64,000 nt of DNA from Plotosus lineatus (taxonomy: Eukaryota > Chordata > Actinopteri > Siluriformes > Plotosidae). Below, in pieces: positions 1 to 27,100 of this stretch. The notes under the pieces were generated by a model. It was not told where the DNA came from, ran no database searches, and saw nothing but the letters and a program-made list of their open reading frames with translations. Numbering within the stretch: position 1 is the first letter of the stretch; each line of letters starts with the position of its first letter. Both the position numbers and the translations under genes were made by a program. The stretch is from positions 20,269,501-20,333,500 of the forward strand of contig CM045731.1 in NCBI GenBank assembly GCA_024760905.1. The letters run 5' to 3'.

Positions 1-464
1 GATAGGATGTTGGAAATTCTGACCTCGGGGATCCCGCCATGACTTTAATCCAGAAAACACTTCACAGTTGTTGTAGGCTGCCGTCATTCTTTGATATGCT
101 GGATTCACCTGTTTTGTTTTTGTTGATCCATTCCTTGGCTCTTCCTTGGTCCTTTGTGGTTGGGAAGATTTGTTGACATCTTGAAGTTTAAAATCAACAC
201 ATTTTTCCGATAAAATTATAAATTTTCTCAGTTTAAACTTTTGACCCTGTCATCTATGTTCTATTTGGAATAAAATATTGCAATTTGGCACTTCCACATC
301 ATTGCATTACGTTTTTATTCACAATTTGTATAGTGTGCCAACTATTTTTGAATCCGGTTTGTACTTAAAACATTACGAGCCGGGAACAGAAAATGTGATT
401 TATAAGCAGGACCTATTAATAATTGCAGTATTTCTATTAGTAAGTGTGAATGTTATGTTTTCAG

Positions 465-1120
465 TCTGTGATCTGGAGGGGACAGAGTTAAAGGAGGTGA
501 CTGGGTTCATAGGAGAGTCTGTAGTTCTGCGCTGCATCTGCACCAACCCAAAGTACACACCAAAGTCTCTGGAATGGAAGTTTAATAAACCTGGAACATC
601 AAACAGTCAGAATATTTACCCCAATCCGACTGGACCTCACAGAAACAGAGTCAATCTGGTCAATAAAGACTCTCCAGGAAATCTCTCTCTACTCATCTCA
701 CACCTGACTGAAGAGGACCAGGGACTCTACAGATGTTCTGTAACGGGTGGGATCAGAGATTTCAGACTCTCTGTTAAAAGTAAATTTTCCATGAACGATT
801 GTGAGCTTTAATCCAGTGTCATGTATCTTATTACTAACACCGATGAAAACTCTCATGAGTGTGAATAAGTTTTTGTTCTTTTCTGCAGGAAGAAGAGAAA
901 CAGCCACGAAACCTCCATCAGAACCACCTCAGAGCAAAACAACCTCTCCACCTGCACCACCCTCAACACCACACGGTAAAGTACAGGGCACAGAACACTC
1001 AGCCTCTCTCTATCTGATAGATGTTTCCCCTGAATCAGTAAATACAATCCCACATCTCTACTATCAGATTTATTCACATCCTGTTTGTATTTTATGATAT
1101 TTATACATTACACATTTATA

Positions 1121-1163
<43 letters not shown>

Positions 1164-1513
1164 TTCCATAACTTTAGGGGTAACATGCATAAACTTCAGA
1201 CAGTGATGAATACCTCGACAACACACGTTGGGGGGAGCTACTGTAACTATGTATTTATTATTATTTAGAGCAGCTTCAGAGTCGACCATCCTCTTCACTT
1301 TCACCTTCCTCAATATTACCAGCAGCAAATAAAGAACAAACTAACAGGATCCTCCCTCTGGGTGCCAAAACGTTTTGCTTAATGACCAAAATTATCCTTA
1401 TTATTGCATTAATATAAACATCGTATTGTTATTTTATACAGCTTTCTGGATTTTGGGGGTTTTATTGCTGGTGATACTCGGTGTTGGGGCATTTATATGT
1501 TGGAAATGTAAAG

Positions 1514-1567
<54 letters not shown>

Positions 1568-2072
1568 GTAATAATAACAGAATTTCTGTAATCCAGTTTG
1601 GAAAATTAAAATGATATTCTGTAGTTTGTACTCGAGGTGTGATTCCTGTGATCTCTTTAGAAGGAAGAAGTGGAGACGTGATTACTGAAGAATCTCAGGA
1701 CTGGAAGAGAAAGCAGCTGGATCAGGTTAGTGGACATTCAGGCTTGGTTTCATTATCATGGAACATATTACAATGAACAAGATTGAAATTACATGATTAA
1801 AAAAGAAACCTATAATTTTTTTACATTTATAACCCCAACCGTCCTCTAATTATAATTTTTATCTCCATTTATTTCATATATAAATAACAATATATGTCCA
1901 AAGATTAGTTGGATATCATTTAATACCTGAGATGGAACATCATGAAACAACCTGTTCTTTGTTTCCACAGACGGAAACTGTTGTTACTTACTCTGCTGTA
2001 ACCCACATTACCACAGCCGGAGCAGCACAGATCCAGATCATCGTTGGAGAGCAAACTCAATACAAACCATAG
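465..2072 (+). CDS. Gene A: ITIM-bearing Ig-domain receptor, 3' part (D2, stalk, TM, tail)
   Basis: Five exons can be joined with GT-AG splice sites: 465-779 (second V-like Ig domain, D2), 889-975 (Pro/Thr stalk), 1442-1513 (transmembrane), 1661-1725 (tail 1) and 1971-2072 (tail 2, stop TAG). All junctions are phase 1 except tail 1/tail 2, which is phase 0; phase 1 is usual for Ig exons. D2 has W38 and the EDQGLYRC end of a V-set domain, but the residue before the first cysteine is Arg (LRCIC) where genes B and C have Pro. The membrane segment (AFWILGVLLLVILGVGAFIC) lacks charged residues. The tail holds VTYSAV, an ITIM, and ends in TQYKP. The leader and D1 must lie left of the window; bases 1-464 match the D1-D2 intron of genes B and C. 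A plasma-membrane inhibitory receptor on leukocytes is inferred from this architecture. Confidence 0.75.
1122..1160. repeat. (CA)n microsatellite in the stalk-TM intron of gene A
   Basis: Pure CA dinucleotide run. The same intron of gene C has a CA run at the corresponding place (62066-62105), so it predates the duplication. Confidence 0.95.
1264..1350 (+). pseudogene. Degenerate stalk-like exon of gene A
   Basis: Ser/Pro-rich reading (CCATCCTCTTCACTTTCACC onward) with a diffuse match to the stalk exons. It recurs in the same intron of genes B (18185-18260) and C (62440-62525). None of the three has a convincing GT donor at its end, so I read it as an old, dead extra stalk exon. Confidence 0.4.
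1514..1565. repeat. (CA)n microsatellite fused to the donor site of the TM exon, gene A
   Basis: The 5' splice site of the transmembrane exon reads AAAG|GTACACACAC, so the intron is a CA repeat from its fifth base. Genes B and C show the same arrangement. Confidence 0.95.
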
Positions 2073-2267
2073 GAAAATATTCCTCGCTGCTTCGCTTCAA
2101 TTCATGCGGCTTCAGTGCATCGCTTTTTTTTTTTTAACTATTTATTCAATAAAAAAAATAACGAAATTAAGGAAGAATATCAGAAAATGCCTCAAAACAA
2201 GGCCAATTATGAAAAAACAAACAAACAAACAAATAAACAACAAACAATCCAAAACCCCCCATTTATA

Positions 2268-2618
2268 GGTACAGACAATAATACAACATAAACGTACATC
2301 GGACTCACAGAAGACACTTTTAAAACTAGATACAGGAACCACATCGCATCATTCCGCAACGTTAAAAGCAGACGCTCTACCGAACTCGGCAAACATATCT
2401 GGACACTCAAAGTCATGAACCTTGATCACCACATTTCATGGAGAATTCTATCACCGCACTCGACATACAATAGCTCAAGGAAAAGATGTAATTCATGCCT
2501 CAGAGAGAAGTTCCTCATTATATACCGACCCGAACTGTTTTCATTAAATAAAAGGAATGAACTCTTAGCTTCATGCCTACACAGGAAAAAAGCATTGTTA
2601 TGTAACACGCCCCCTTAA
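2268..2618 (+). mobile_element. Penelope-like retroelement fragment, GIY-YIG endonuclease end
   Basis: One open frame runs from about 2271 to TAA at 2618. It begins with TYIGLTENTFKTRYRNH, the YIG half and following Arg of a GIY-YIG nuclease. Further on come KHIW, a Cys-x2-Cys knuckle (KRCNSC), EKFLIIYRPE, NKRNELLASC and RKKALLC, the usual end of Penelope-like polyproteins. The reverse transcriptase part is missing (5' truncation). It starts 196 bp after the stop of gene A. The matching 3' flank of gene C, which is the same up to 'ccccccatttatag', continues there into a TA repeat, so this insertion is specific to copy A or was lost from C. Confidence 0.75.
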
Positions 2619-2639
2619 TTATATGATTGTACCAATTTA

Positions 2640-2641
<2 letters not shown>

Positions 2642-2730
<89 letters not shown>
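2642..2730. repeat. (CT)n-(TA)n compound microsatellite
   Basis: About 42 bases of CT followed by about 46 bases of TA, directly 3' of the Penelope fragment. Confidence 0.95.
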
Positions 2731-2732
<2 letters not shown>

Positions 2733-2767
2733 ATTCCAATGTCCAATGCCCAATATTTATGAAAACT

Positions 2768-3069
2768 TGAGAGTTCGGGGGTTCGAGTCCCACTCTCCAC
2801 AATGTTGTCACTGTCCCCCCAGTGTAGCTAACTGGGTTATCAAAGGCCGGCCATGTCTCTCACTGTCTATGGTGAGAGGTTTCTGTAAAAGACCATTTCT
2901 GACTTTCGTCAAGAGTAGCTGCAAAGCCATCATTGTGTTTCTGCCCCTTGCTAAAGGGTTGTGTCAGGAAGGGAATCCAACGTAAAAACCTATACCAAAT
3001 CAAACATGCAATGATTCGCTTTGGAGACCTCTGATAAAAACGTGAACAGCTGAAAGGAAAAGAAGAAGA
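2768..3069 (+). mobile_element. tRNA-derived SINE with RTE-type tail (type 1)
   Basis: A box B (GGTTCGAGTCCC) at 2779-2790 is followed by the conserved SINE body (AGCTAACTGGGTTATCAAAG, then CCATGTCTCTCACTGTCTATGG). Next comes GGGTTGTGTCAGGAAGGG, shared with the 5' end of the RTE LINEs here. The tail GATTCGCTTTGGAGACC...GAAAGGAAAAGAAGAAG matches the RTE 3' end. Box A is degraded. Confidence 0.75.
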
Positions 3070-3189
3070 TATACATGTATACGTCAGTGGGGATTGGGGG
3101 GGGGGAGTTGATCCTACTTCGCTGAATTCTGTGGTTGTAGGGGTCTCGGTCCCAATTAACCGCGGAAAGTGAGGGATCCCTGTATAATA

Positions 3190-3935
3190 TAATTTAATAT
3201 TGACTGTAACGAGCAGATTTAATCATGTTTATGTTCTGATGTGTGATCATAAAAATTATATTTTGAGTTTAAGTGTCATTTTAACTAATACTTGTATATT
3301 GGACCCATGTAGATATTAATTGGGTCCCATTTGGAACTGCTCACTGACTCCATGATGGCCCCAGATCAATTGCCCACACACAGTCATTTGATATTAACAA
3401 CCTAACCAGACACATATACGAGGCTTATGGTCTTGCCAAAGTGGGAGGCACTTTGTTCACTCAAGTGGACAACAGTTAAGATTCCCATTTGGTTCCTATT
3501 CCCACTTGGTGCCCATGTGCGCCCGGTATAATCCAGATGGAGACAACATACACATAGAGCCACACAACCATATTAAACAAAAAAAAACCCTCGTCCCCAG
3601 CTTTTTCCATTTTGATATATTTTTGATGACAATTCCATATGGGGCTCATTTGGTAAGCCGCTTTGCTACTACAAGTACTCGCGGTGTATATCTTTCAGGT
3701 GCTTTACATGAAGAAAGTTCGAGTAGGATTTTTTCATCATCATTTGTGAAACTGTGATGGGATTCTGACTGAGTATGAAGTATTAAACAGTATGGTCTAT
3801 ATACAATGATGACTGTTGGATAACTGATACCATGAGAAAAAGGAAGTCGACGTTCTTCCATCAGTACCCATCATGCACTGCACACAATGTTGTGGTCACT
3901 CGAGCATCCTGAGCATTTTACATTGAAACTATAAT
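3190..3935. repeat. Duplicated 3' flank of the receptor unit
   Basis: No gene seen. The stretch matches 24430-25110 downstream of gene B (for example CATTTTAACTAATACTTGTAT) and, in part, 5450-5830. It is the shared 3' flank of the receptor genes, carried along in segmental duplication. Confidence 0.6.
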
Positions 3936-3997
3936 GAGAAAAATATTTATTTGCACATGTGGCAAGTCAGTGACATTTACCATACTGTGCATGCATG

Positions 3998-4063
3998 CAT
4001 GTGTGTGTGTGTGTGTGTGTATGAGAGTGTGTGTGTGTGTGAGTGTGTGTGTGTGTGTGTGTG
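3998..4063. repeat. (GT)n microsatellite, interrupted
   Basis: GT run broken by GTATGAGAG and GAGT interruptions. The sequence before it (ATAATGAGAAAAATATTTAT) recurs before the GT run at 7093. Confidence 0.9.
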
Positions 4064-4164
4064 GGCGGGTGGGGGTGTACTACTTCAAGAGCAACACATA
4101 TATCTCATCACCTTACATATAATCACACAGAAACACTCACTCACTGATTTGATGACCAATTTAA

Positions 4165-4432
4165 TCATACTACGGTCGTGAGGAAGCTAAAAGTCTGTCT
4201 CAGCCCACAATATAGGCGAAAACGGGATATAGATGGGACGAGAGTAAGCAAAAACAGGGTACACTTTAAACAGCTCGAGGGACCCTCAAAGGACAACTCA
4301 CTAGCACAGCAAGAACATGCAGACTCTGCAGAGGAAAGCCCTCACAGCGCCCAGGACTGAAACCCGGAATCTTCTAACCATGAAGCAGACATGCTAACCA
4401 TGACACCACTCAGCACCCCTCCTCCCAATCGA
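4165..4432 (-). mobile_element. tRNA-derived SINE (type 2), degraded
   Basis: Read on the minus strand it starts with a tRNA-like head (GGTTAGCATGTCTGCTTCATG, then box-B-like GGTTTCAGTCC) and continues through GAGGGCTTTCCTCTGCAGAG. Related copies at 7230-7445, 40650-40755 and 52500-52675 each lie upstream of a receptor leader exon or leader flank. Confidence 0.6.
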
Positions 4433-4484
4433 AGCGGGGAGCATCATTAAATAATGGTGGTATTCTATAGATGCATACAATACA

Positions 4485-4790
4485 ATGCAGGCTTGTGAAC
4501 TGGTTCAGGTTCTGAGGTCATAGGTCAAAATCCAGGGGCACAATTTAGATACACATGAACAAAATATGAAAAAATTGCATTGCGTTTAACACACACAGGC
4601 ACACACAAACAAATTCTATAACTTTAGGGGTGCAAATACAGAAACTTCAGACAGTAATGAACACCTAAACCACACATGCCCAAAGGGAAGGGGACGAGGG
4701 GTCACTCTCTGGGTACCAAAACCTTCTACATTTATCTGAAAGAGAAATGTGTATCTCTCGTCTGATGTGATGTTATTCGTATCATCGTCA
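4485..4790. repeat. Chimeric unit fragment: leader flank joined to stalk-TM intron
   Basis: 4485-4580 matches the far-upstream flank of the leader exons (GTGAACTGGTTCAGGTTCTG, as at 7527, 40828 and 52728). From about 4610 (ATTCTATAACTTTAGGGG) it matches the stalk-TM intron of genes A and C (1161-1215, 62105-62290). No exon remains. Two parts of the unit that are normally many kilobases apart abut here. Confidence 0.55.
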
Positions 4791-5407
4791 TCATCACCAT
4801 CATCTTCTTCTTCTGTTTTTTCCAGGGTTGATTCAAGGGGCAGTAACCTAAGCAATGAGGTCCAGACGTCCCTCTCCCCAGCCACTTCCTCCAGCTCTTC
4901 CAGGGGGACCGAGAGAAATAATCCCTCTTGTGTGTTTGAGGTTGACTGTGGGGTCTCTTCCTGGTTGGACATGCTCGAAACACCACACCAGGGATGCGTT
5001 CGGGAGGCATTCTGGCCAGATACTCGAGCCACCTCGACTGGCCCCTCTCAATGTGGAGAAGCAGCAGTTCTACTCCAGGCTCTCCCCGGATGGCAGAGCT
5101 TCTCACCTTATCTCTAAGGGAGAACCCCGCCACCCAACGAAGGAAGCTCATTTCAGCCGCTTGTATGCACAATCTTGTTCTTTCGGTCACTACCCAAAGT
5201 TCGTGACCATAAGTGAGGGTTGGAATGTAGAATGTTTGTTGCTTGCGGCTCAGCTCCCTCTTCACCATGATGGACCGTACAGGCTCCGCTTTACAGCAGA
5301 GGCTGCAGCAATCCGTCTGTTGATCTCCCGCTCCATCCTTGGCTCACTCGTGAACAAGACCCCGAGATACTTAAACTCCTCCATTGGGTGCAGGACCTCA
5401 TTCCCGA

Positions 5408-5408
<1 letters not shown>
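4790..5408 (-). mobile_element. Non-LTR retrotransposon (LINE) fragment, C-terminal ORF2 region
   Basis: Minus-strand frames from 5405 to 5265 (EEFKYLGVLFTS, INRRIAAASAV) and, after a frameshift near 5265, to 4790 (LTYGHELWVVTERT, EMSFLRWVAGFSLRDKVRSS, HIERGQSRWLEYLARMP) are the region after the catalytic palm and the DNA-binding end of a fish LINE. The endonuclease and catalytic palm are absent; the 5' truncation point abuts a CA repeat (5409-5451). A second fragment of the same family lies at 52080-52420. Confidence 0.7.

Positions 5409-5451
<43 letters not shown>
5409..5451. repeat. (CA)n microsatellite
   Basis: Pure CA run between the LINE fragment and a duplicated piece of receptor 3' flank. 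Confidence 0.95.
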
Positions 5452-5453
<2 letters not shown>

Positions 5454-5848
5454 TATTAGAAACCTAACTAGACCCACATAGGGGTCTCATGGTCTTGCCA
5501 AAATGGGAAGCACTTTGTTGACCCAAGTGGGCAGCAGTTAAGATTCCCATTTGGTTCCTATTCCCACTTGTTCCCCAGGTGCGCTAGGTATAATCCAGGT
5601 CAAGACAACAGACACATAGGGCCACATGGAACCCATGGAAAATTCCATATGGAGCTCATTTTGTAAGCCGCCAACTACCAGTGCTCACTGTGTATATCTT
5701 TCAGTTGCTTTTATTATACCATGAAGAAAGTTTCAGAAGGATTTTTTTCATCATCATTTCTGAAACTGTTTTGAGACATTTTGTTCAGGATGTGTGATGG
5801 GATTCTGACTGAGTATGAAGTATTAAACAGTGTGATATATATTAGGGG
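5452..5848. repeat. Partial copy of the receptor 3' flank
   Basis: Matches 3400-3790 and 24630-25020 (GGTCTTGCCAAA, AGATTCCCATTTGGT, GAGTATGAAGTATTAAACAG). No gene seen. Confidence 0.55.
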
Positions 5849-5850
5849 TT

Positions 5851-6112
5851 GGGCAGTGGTGGCGACTCTAGCTCACTGATCCTAAGGTTGGGGGTTCGAG
5901 TCCCTCTCTCCACAAGGTTATCACTGTCCCCCCCAGTGCAGCTAACTGTGTTATCAAAGGCCGGCCATGTCTCTCACTGTCTATGGTGAGAGGTTCATGT
6001 ACAAAAACCATTGTTGACTTTCGTCAATAGTGGCTGCGTAGCCATCAGCATGTTTCTGCCCCTTGCTAAAGGATTGAAGGGCATCCGACATAAAAACCTA
6101 TGAAAGAAAAAG
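5851..6112 (+). mobile_element. tRNA-derived SINE (type 1), tail truncated
   Basis: Head GGCAGTGGTGGCGACTCTAG with box B GGTTCGAGTCCC, then the common body. It ends GGGCATCCGACATAAAAACC plus an AAGAAAAAGAAGG tail, lacking the RTE 3'-end segment. Confidence 0.75.
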
Positions 6113-6119
6113 AAGGTCT

Positions 6120-7022
6120 ATATCATGAGTTGGCAACTCAAAATGTTCAAAGAGCCATATTGGACCAAAAAAAAATAAAAACAAATCTGTCTGGAGCTGC
6201 CAAAAAAATTAAAAGTATTATATAAGCCTTACATGAAGGCAACACAGGCTGTAAGTGTATATTAGCCGACTATCAAAATGACCAAGTAGGCTATAAATAC
6301 ATGAAGAGCATTCATGATTAAATGTTTATTTTCCCTGCAGCACATCCTGGAGAGAGCAACATCACATGACTACTCTGTTGTACGATTTTTGTTGCTTTAA
6401 GTTTAACTTCCATTATTATATGAATGTATTGTGTTTTGTTGCATTGATGAAATTATAGGAATTCAATAAAGAAATCAGCAGCCCTGCGCTGTCTGTTCAA
6501 TGTCAATCACATCACACGACTCATCACAGGCGACTGAGTATGCTGGAGCTGAATTATTGTCGTTGATTTGCTGATTGGTGATGTTGCCTGCCATTTTAAT
6601 GTCTCTTTCCTTCACTGTCTTTGCGGAGAGCGGCATGTCTTTAATTGTCTGTATATTCTCTGTTTTGTTTTTGAAGTCTGAAAATTGGGGCTCTGACATT
6701 TTAATGAATGAATCCTTCATGTGATCACCATCTGTGAACGGTTTTCCACGCTTTATTATCTCTTGGATTGCAACAAAACTCGCAGTCGTAGTGGAGTTTG
6801 GAGATTTAATCCACTTCTTAAATCTATCTTTGCGCTCCTGTAATTTCTCCAGTAGCACTGAAATCGCACTTTTTCTCCTAATCCTAACTGGGTGGTCGGC
6901 TGCAAATTTAGCATGCCTTCCCATTTGTTTTTCCAAATGACTCTTTTTGTTATTTGACAGCTTTTCATTAAAAAGCAAACATGCAGGCAACCCTTCCGCA
7001 TTGGCAATGAAAGCAAATTCTT
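6120..7022 (-). mobile_element. hAT-family transposon relic with N-terminal transposase ORF
   Basis: The minus-strand ORF 6990-6475 reads through KGRHAKF-like (MGRHAKFAADHP) basic sequence, then KPFTDGDHMKDSFIKM, DMPLSAKTVKERDIKMAGNI and YSVACDESCDVIDIEQTAQ. That is the start of the catalytic region of hAT transposases related to the GTF2IRD2/ZBED group; the 'DES' carries the first acidic residue. The remaining catalytic domain and the dimerisation end are missing. The low end (GTTGGCAACTCAAAATGTTC, AAAGAGCCATATTGG) is the kind of terminal sequence seen in this group. No target duplication could be set. Confidence 0.65.
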
Positions 7023-7089
7023 GGGATGAATGAAACTATAATGAGAAAAATATTTATTTGCACATGTGGAAAGTCAATGAAATTACCGT

Positions 7090-7092
<3 letters not shown>

Positions 7093-7135
<43 letters not shown>

Positions 7136-7156
7136 TGTGTGTGTGTGTGTGTGTGA
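7093..7156. repeat. (GT)n microsatellite
   Basis: Nearly pure GT run in the upstream flank of gene B. Confidence 0.95.
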
Positions 7157-7229
7157 TAATATTCCAAAAGTAACACATCTCATCACCTTCCAAATAATCA
7201 CACAGAAACACTCACTGATTTGCTGACCT

Positions 7230-7445
7230 GATCAAACTAGGGTCATGAGGAAGCTGTAAGTCTATCTCAGCCCACAATGGGCGAAATGGGGGTTCACCTT
7301 CAATAGCTTGAGGGATCCTCACAGGGCAACACATTAGAACATGCAAACTCTACAGAGAAAAGCCCTCACTGAGCCCAGGACTGAAACCAGGAATCTTCTA
7401 ACCGTTAGGCAGACATGCTAACCAGGACACCACTCTGCCCCACCC
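7230..7445 (-). mobile_element. tRNA-derived SINE (type 2), upstream of gene B
   Basis: Minus-strand head GGTTAGCATGTCTGCCTAAC and GGTTTCAGTCC; same element and same place relative to the leader as 52500-52675 for gene C. Confidence 0.6.
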
Positions 7446-7679
7446 CTCCCCCCACGCATTTGCATCACGGTGCATTATAGAATAATGATGGTGTTCGATA
7501 TATGCCTACAATACAATGCAGACTTGTGAAATGGTTCAGGTTCTGAGGTCATAGGTCAAGAACCAGGGGAACAATTTAGCCACACACAAAAAAATATGAA
7601 AGAATTGCACTGTATATGATATACACACGAAGTAATGGAAAGAGTGATTTAAGAGTTCAAAAGAGAAGAACAGAAAAAG

Positions 7680-7805
7680 AGAAATGGCATCGCTTGTGGT
7701 TTCCTGAAAATCTGACTATATAGAAGAGAGACATTCAGGCAGTGTGACAGTGTGTGTGAGATTCAAGTTGATGTACCAGTGTGTGTGTGTGTGTAAGAAT
7801 CAGTA
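7680..7805 (+). promoter_or_regulatory. Core promoter and 5' UTR of gene B
   Basis: A block conserved upstream of all three leader exons contains TGTGGT (7695-7700, RUNX core), immediately followed by TTCC (7701-7704, ETS core in reverse) and TTCCTGAA, then a TATA box TATATAG (7717-7723) 83 bp before the start. The same order holds at 40984-41012 and 52893-52921. RUNX next to ETS is typical of blood-cell promoters; its use here is inferred. A short GT repeat (7781-7794) lies in the presumed 5' UTR. Confidence 0.55.
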
Positions 7806-24380
<16,575 letters not shown>

Positions 24381-25110
24381 TCCACTGTAAATATGTAGAT
24401 TAATACAGATAACATACAGTATGTTAAATACACACCATAATATTTACTATAAAGAGCAGATTTAGTCATGTTTATGTGCTGATTGGTGAGATTGAAAATT
24501 GTATTTTGTCATTTTAACTAATACTTGTATGTGGGGCCTATTTAGATAGTAAATGAGTCCAATGTAGAACTGTCCACGGGTTCCATAATGGAACCAGGTC
24601 AACTGTCCACATGAAGTCATGTGATATTAGTAACTAAGACCCACATAGGGGGTTCATGGTCTTGCCAAAGACTTACTGTAATTGACCCAAGAGGGCCCCA
24701 GTTAAGATTCCCATTTGGTCCCCATGCCCTCTTAGTACCCATGTATCCTAGGCATAACCCAACTGAGGACAATTCCATATTGGACTCATCTTTTTAACCT
24801 GTTTACGAATATAAGTACTGGCTGTATATATATATTTTATGTATTTTATTATTATATCATGAAGAATGTTCCAGATGGAGTTTGTCATCATTCTGTAGAA
24901 AGTCGCTCTGGATTGAATGTGTCTTCTGAAATTAGCTTTTGTGAAACTGTTCTAAGATATTTTATTCATTGTGAGTGACAGGACACTGACTGAGTATGAA
25001 GTATTAAACAGCATGGTCTATATACAATGTTCAGCGTTGGTTAACTGATACCATGAGAAAAAGGAAGTAGCCGTTCTTTCATCAGTACCCATTGTTCAAT
25101 AGCCACAGCC
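24381..25110. repeat. 3' UTR and duplicated 3' flank of gene B
   Basis: Homologous to 3190-3935. AATAAA is not evident near the stop; no other gene seen. Confidence 0.5.
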
Positions 25111-25519
25111 ATGTGGTAACACTGTTATAGTTTCTCACAGTGGCTCTGAATTTCCACAAGAATGCTCGATATGTATGCAAATATGGTTTTATAAACTATG
25201 AAAGCATACGAGAGGTGTGTGTTTGTGTGTGTATGCACATACCAAGACCTAGTAACTATATCATATAGAGGTGTGAAAGCAAGGTATTGCTGTTATACCT
25301 GCTGTCAACTCCTACATCTTGAATACCATTTAGTACTGGATACAGCAACCTAGCTGAACTTGATGAAGTCTGTTGCTTGCCAGAGTGGCAGTGAACCTAA
25401 ACTTATACTGATGACTATTACAGTGTAGCCTGAATCACAGTTATACATATAAAAAGATATTTAAAGAAGATGTTTATCTGTTCAACAGCACAGTGAATGT
25501 AAAACTGGGGTAAAAACAT

Positions 25520-25645
25520 GTTTTCTGAACTGCTTAATCCTAGTTAGGGTCACTGGGAGGCTGGCGCCCAACTCAGCCGATTCTGTGCAAAGGCTGGGTA
25601 CACTCTGGACAGCTCACCAGGCAAAAGCAGAGCATCATTAATTAT
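25520..25645 (-). mobile_element. SINE type 1b tail fragment
   Basis: Minus-strand 3' half only: TTTTCTGAACTGCTTAATCC through GGACAGCTCACCAGGC. Confidence 0.55.
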
Positions 25646-25652
25646 TCAAATA

Positions 25653-26457
25653 CAGTGGTACCTCGATTTACAAGTGTCCCTAATAACGAATTTTTCATGA
25701 TATGAGCGTCATTCCGACAAAAATTTGCCCCAACCAAAGAGCAAATATTCTACTTATGAGCTCTGCTGGGGACATGGCTTTTCCGGGTTGATTATCATTG
25801 TATTACTTCCGCGTGTATTCCTCTGTGTGCCGAGAATGTCTTGTGCAGTGCTTCTCAATTATTTTCTTTGATGCTACCTATAGGAAAAAAACACGCATCC
25901 CTCCTCCTCCAGTGCCTCGCACGTGACTGGAAATAGTGTTTATTGCACTTCATATTGTTTGCTCGGTGCTTTTTCTTACACCATAGAAAACACAGTGAGA
26001 GCGCCATTGCCAGTTTTATAAGTGTGATTGCGCATCGTTCACACTAGATGGCAGAGCGTTCGCACTACCATCCTCTACAATAGATGGCAATGAGAGCGCC
26101 ACTGCCATCTAGTGTAGAGGATGTGCAATCACACTTATAAAGCTGGTCCACTAGTTTCTGGACTTATTGTTTATTCTTGGTTTATTATTATTTATTGTTA
26201 ATTTCAGTATTATTAATGTTACTTTACATGTGTTGTTATTGTGATAATGTTTATTGTTACTTGTTTATCTTAAATAGAGTACTTCAAAATTACATGTCTG
26301 TGTCAGGTTATATGAGTTTGAGTTTGGGAGGATGTTGGAACACATGAATTTGTTTTTTATTGTTTCCTATGGGAATTTTTGTTTTATCTAACGAACATTT
26401 CCACTCACAAGTTTGCCCTCAGAATGGATTAATTTCGTGAGTTAAGGTCCTATACTG
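25653..26457. mobile_element. Tc1/mariner (pogo/Tigger-like) non-autonomous element
   Basis: The left end TA|CAGTGGTACCTCGATTTAC and the right end, inverted CAGTATAGGACCTTAACTC, are related imperfect terminal repeats. 'CAGTGGTACCTCG' starts are typical of this superfamily. No transposase frame remains. The interior contains a palindrome (26010-26146). Confidence 0.6.
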
Positions 26458-26518
26458 TCAGTGAAGCATCTTGCCTTGATTATCTGATGTCACTTCACAC
26501 TGAGGACCACAATTGAAA

Positions 26519-26590
<72 letters not shown>
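26519..26590. repeat. (GT)n microsatellite
   Basis: About 35 pure GT units. Confidence 0.95.
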
Positions 26591-26593
<3 letters not shown>

Positions 26594-26611
26594 CTCAAAC
26601 TAATTTCAACT

Positions 26612-27100
26612 AACTCACTCACTCATTCATTTCCCAAACCACTTAATCCTATCCGGCTTGCAGGTAGACTGGAACCTTTTTCAGCCAACACTGGGCGAAC
26701 TGGCAAGGTACACCCTGACCAGCACGGCAGAACATTCATTCATTCATTTTCTTTAACACTTAATCCTAATAAGGGTTGCAGGGAGGCTGGCACTCATCTC
26801 AGCCGACTCTGGGCGAGGGCAGTACTCTGCCCTGTGAAAGCTTGCCATTCCATTGCAGGTCAAAAATACACTGAGAGCTATGCGGCCATTCTTGAGGAAG
26901 GTCAGCCATGCCAGACCAGTGCAGGGCAAAACACACACATGCACATGCAACCATTCAGGCATTCACACCTTGGGCCAATTTGTAATAGTCAATTAACCTA
27001 ATGTGCATGTCCTTGGACCATGAGAGGAAACCTGAGTACCCGAAGGAAGCCACACAGGCATGAGGAGAACATGGTGAGGACATCCATGTCACAGCATGAA
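26612..27100 (-). mobile_element. Stacked SINE fragments
   Basis: Two type 1b tails (from about 26623 and 26740, minus strand) and a type 3 piece (ATGTGCATGTCCTTGGACCA near 27001). 27100-27360 shows only weak type 3 similarity. Confidence 0.45.

Noticed and set aside
278..464. In-frame ATG extensions upstream of the D2 exons (278, 13899, 61269)
   Set aside because: A polypyrimidine-AG acceptor at the D2 start and the phase 1 junctions to D1 show that this is intron read-through; the hydrophobic stretch there is not a true leader.
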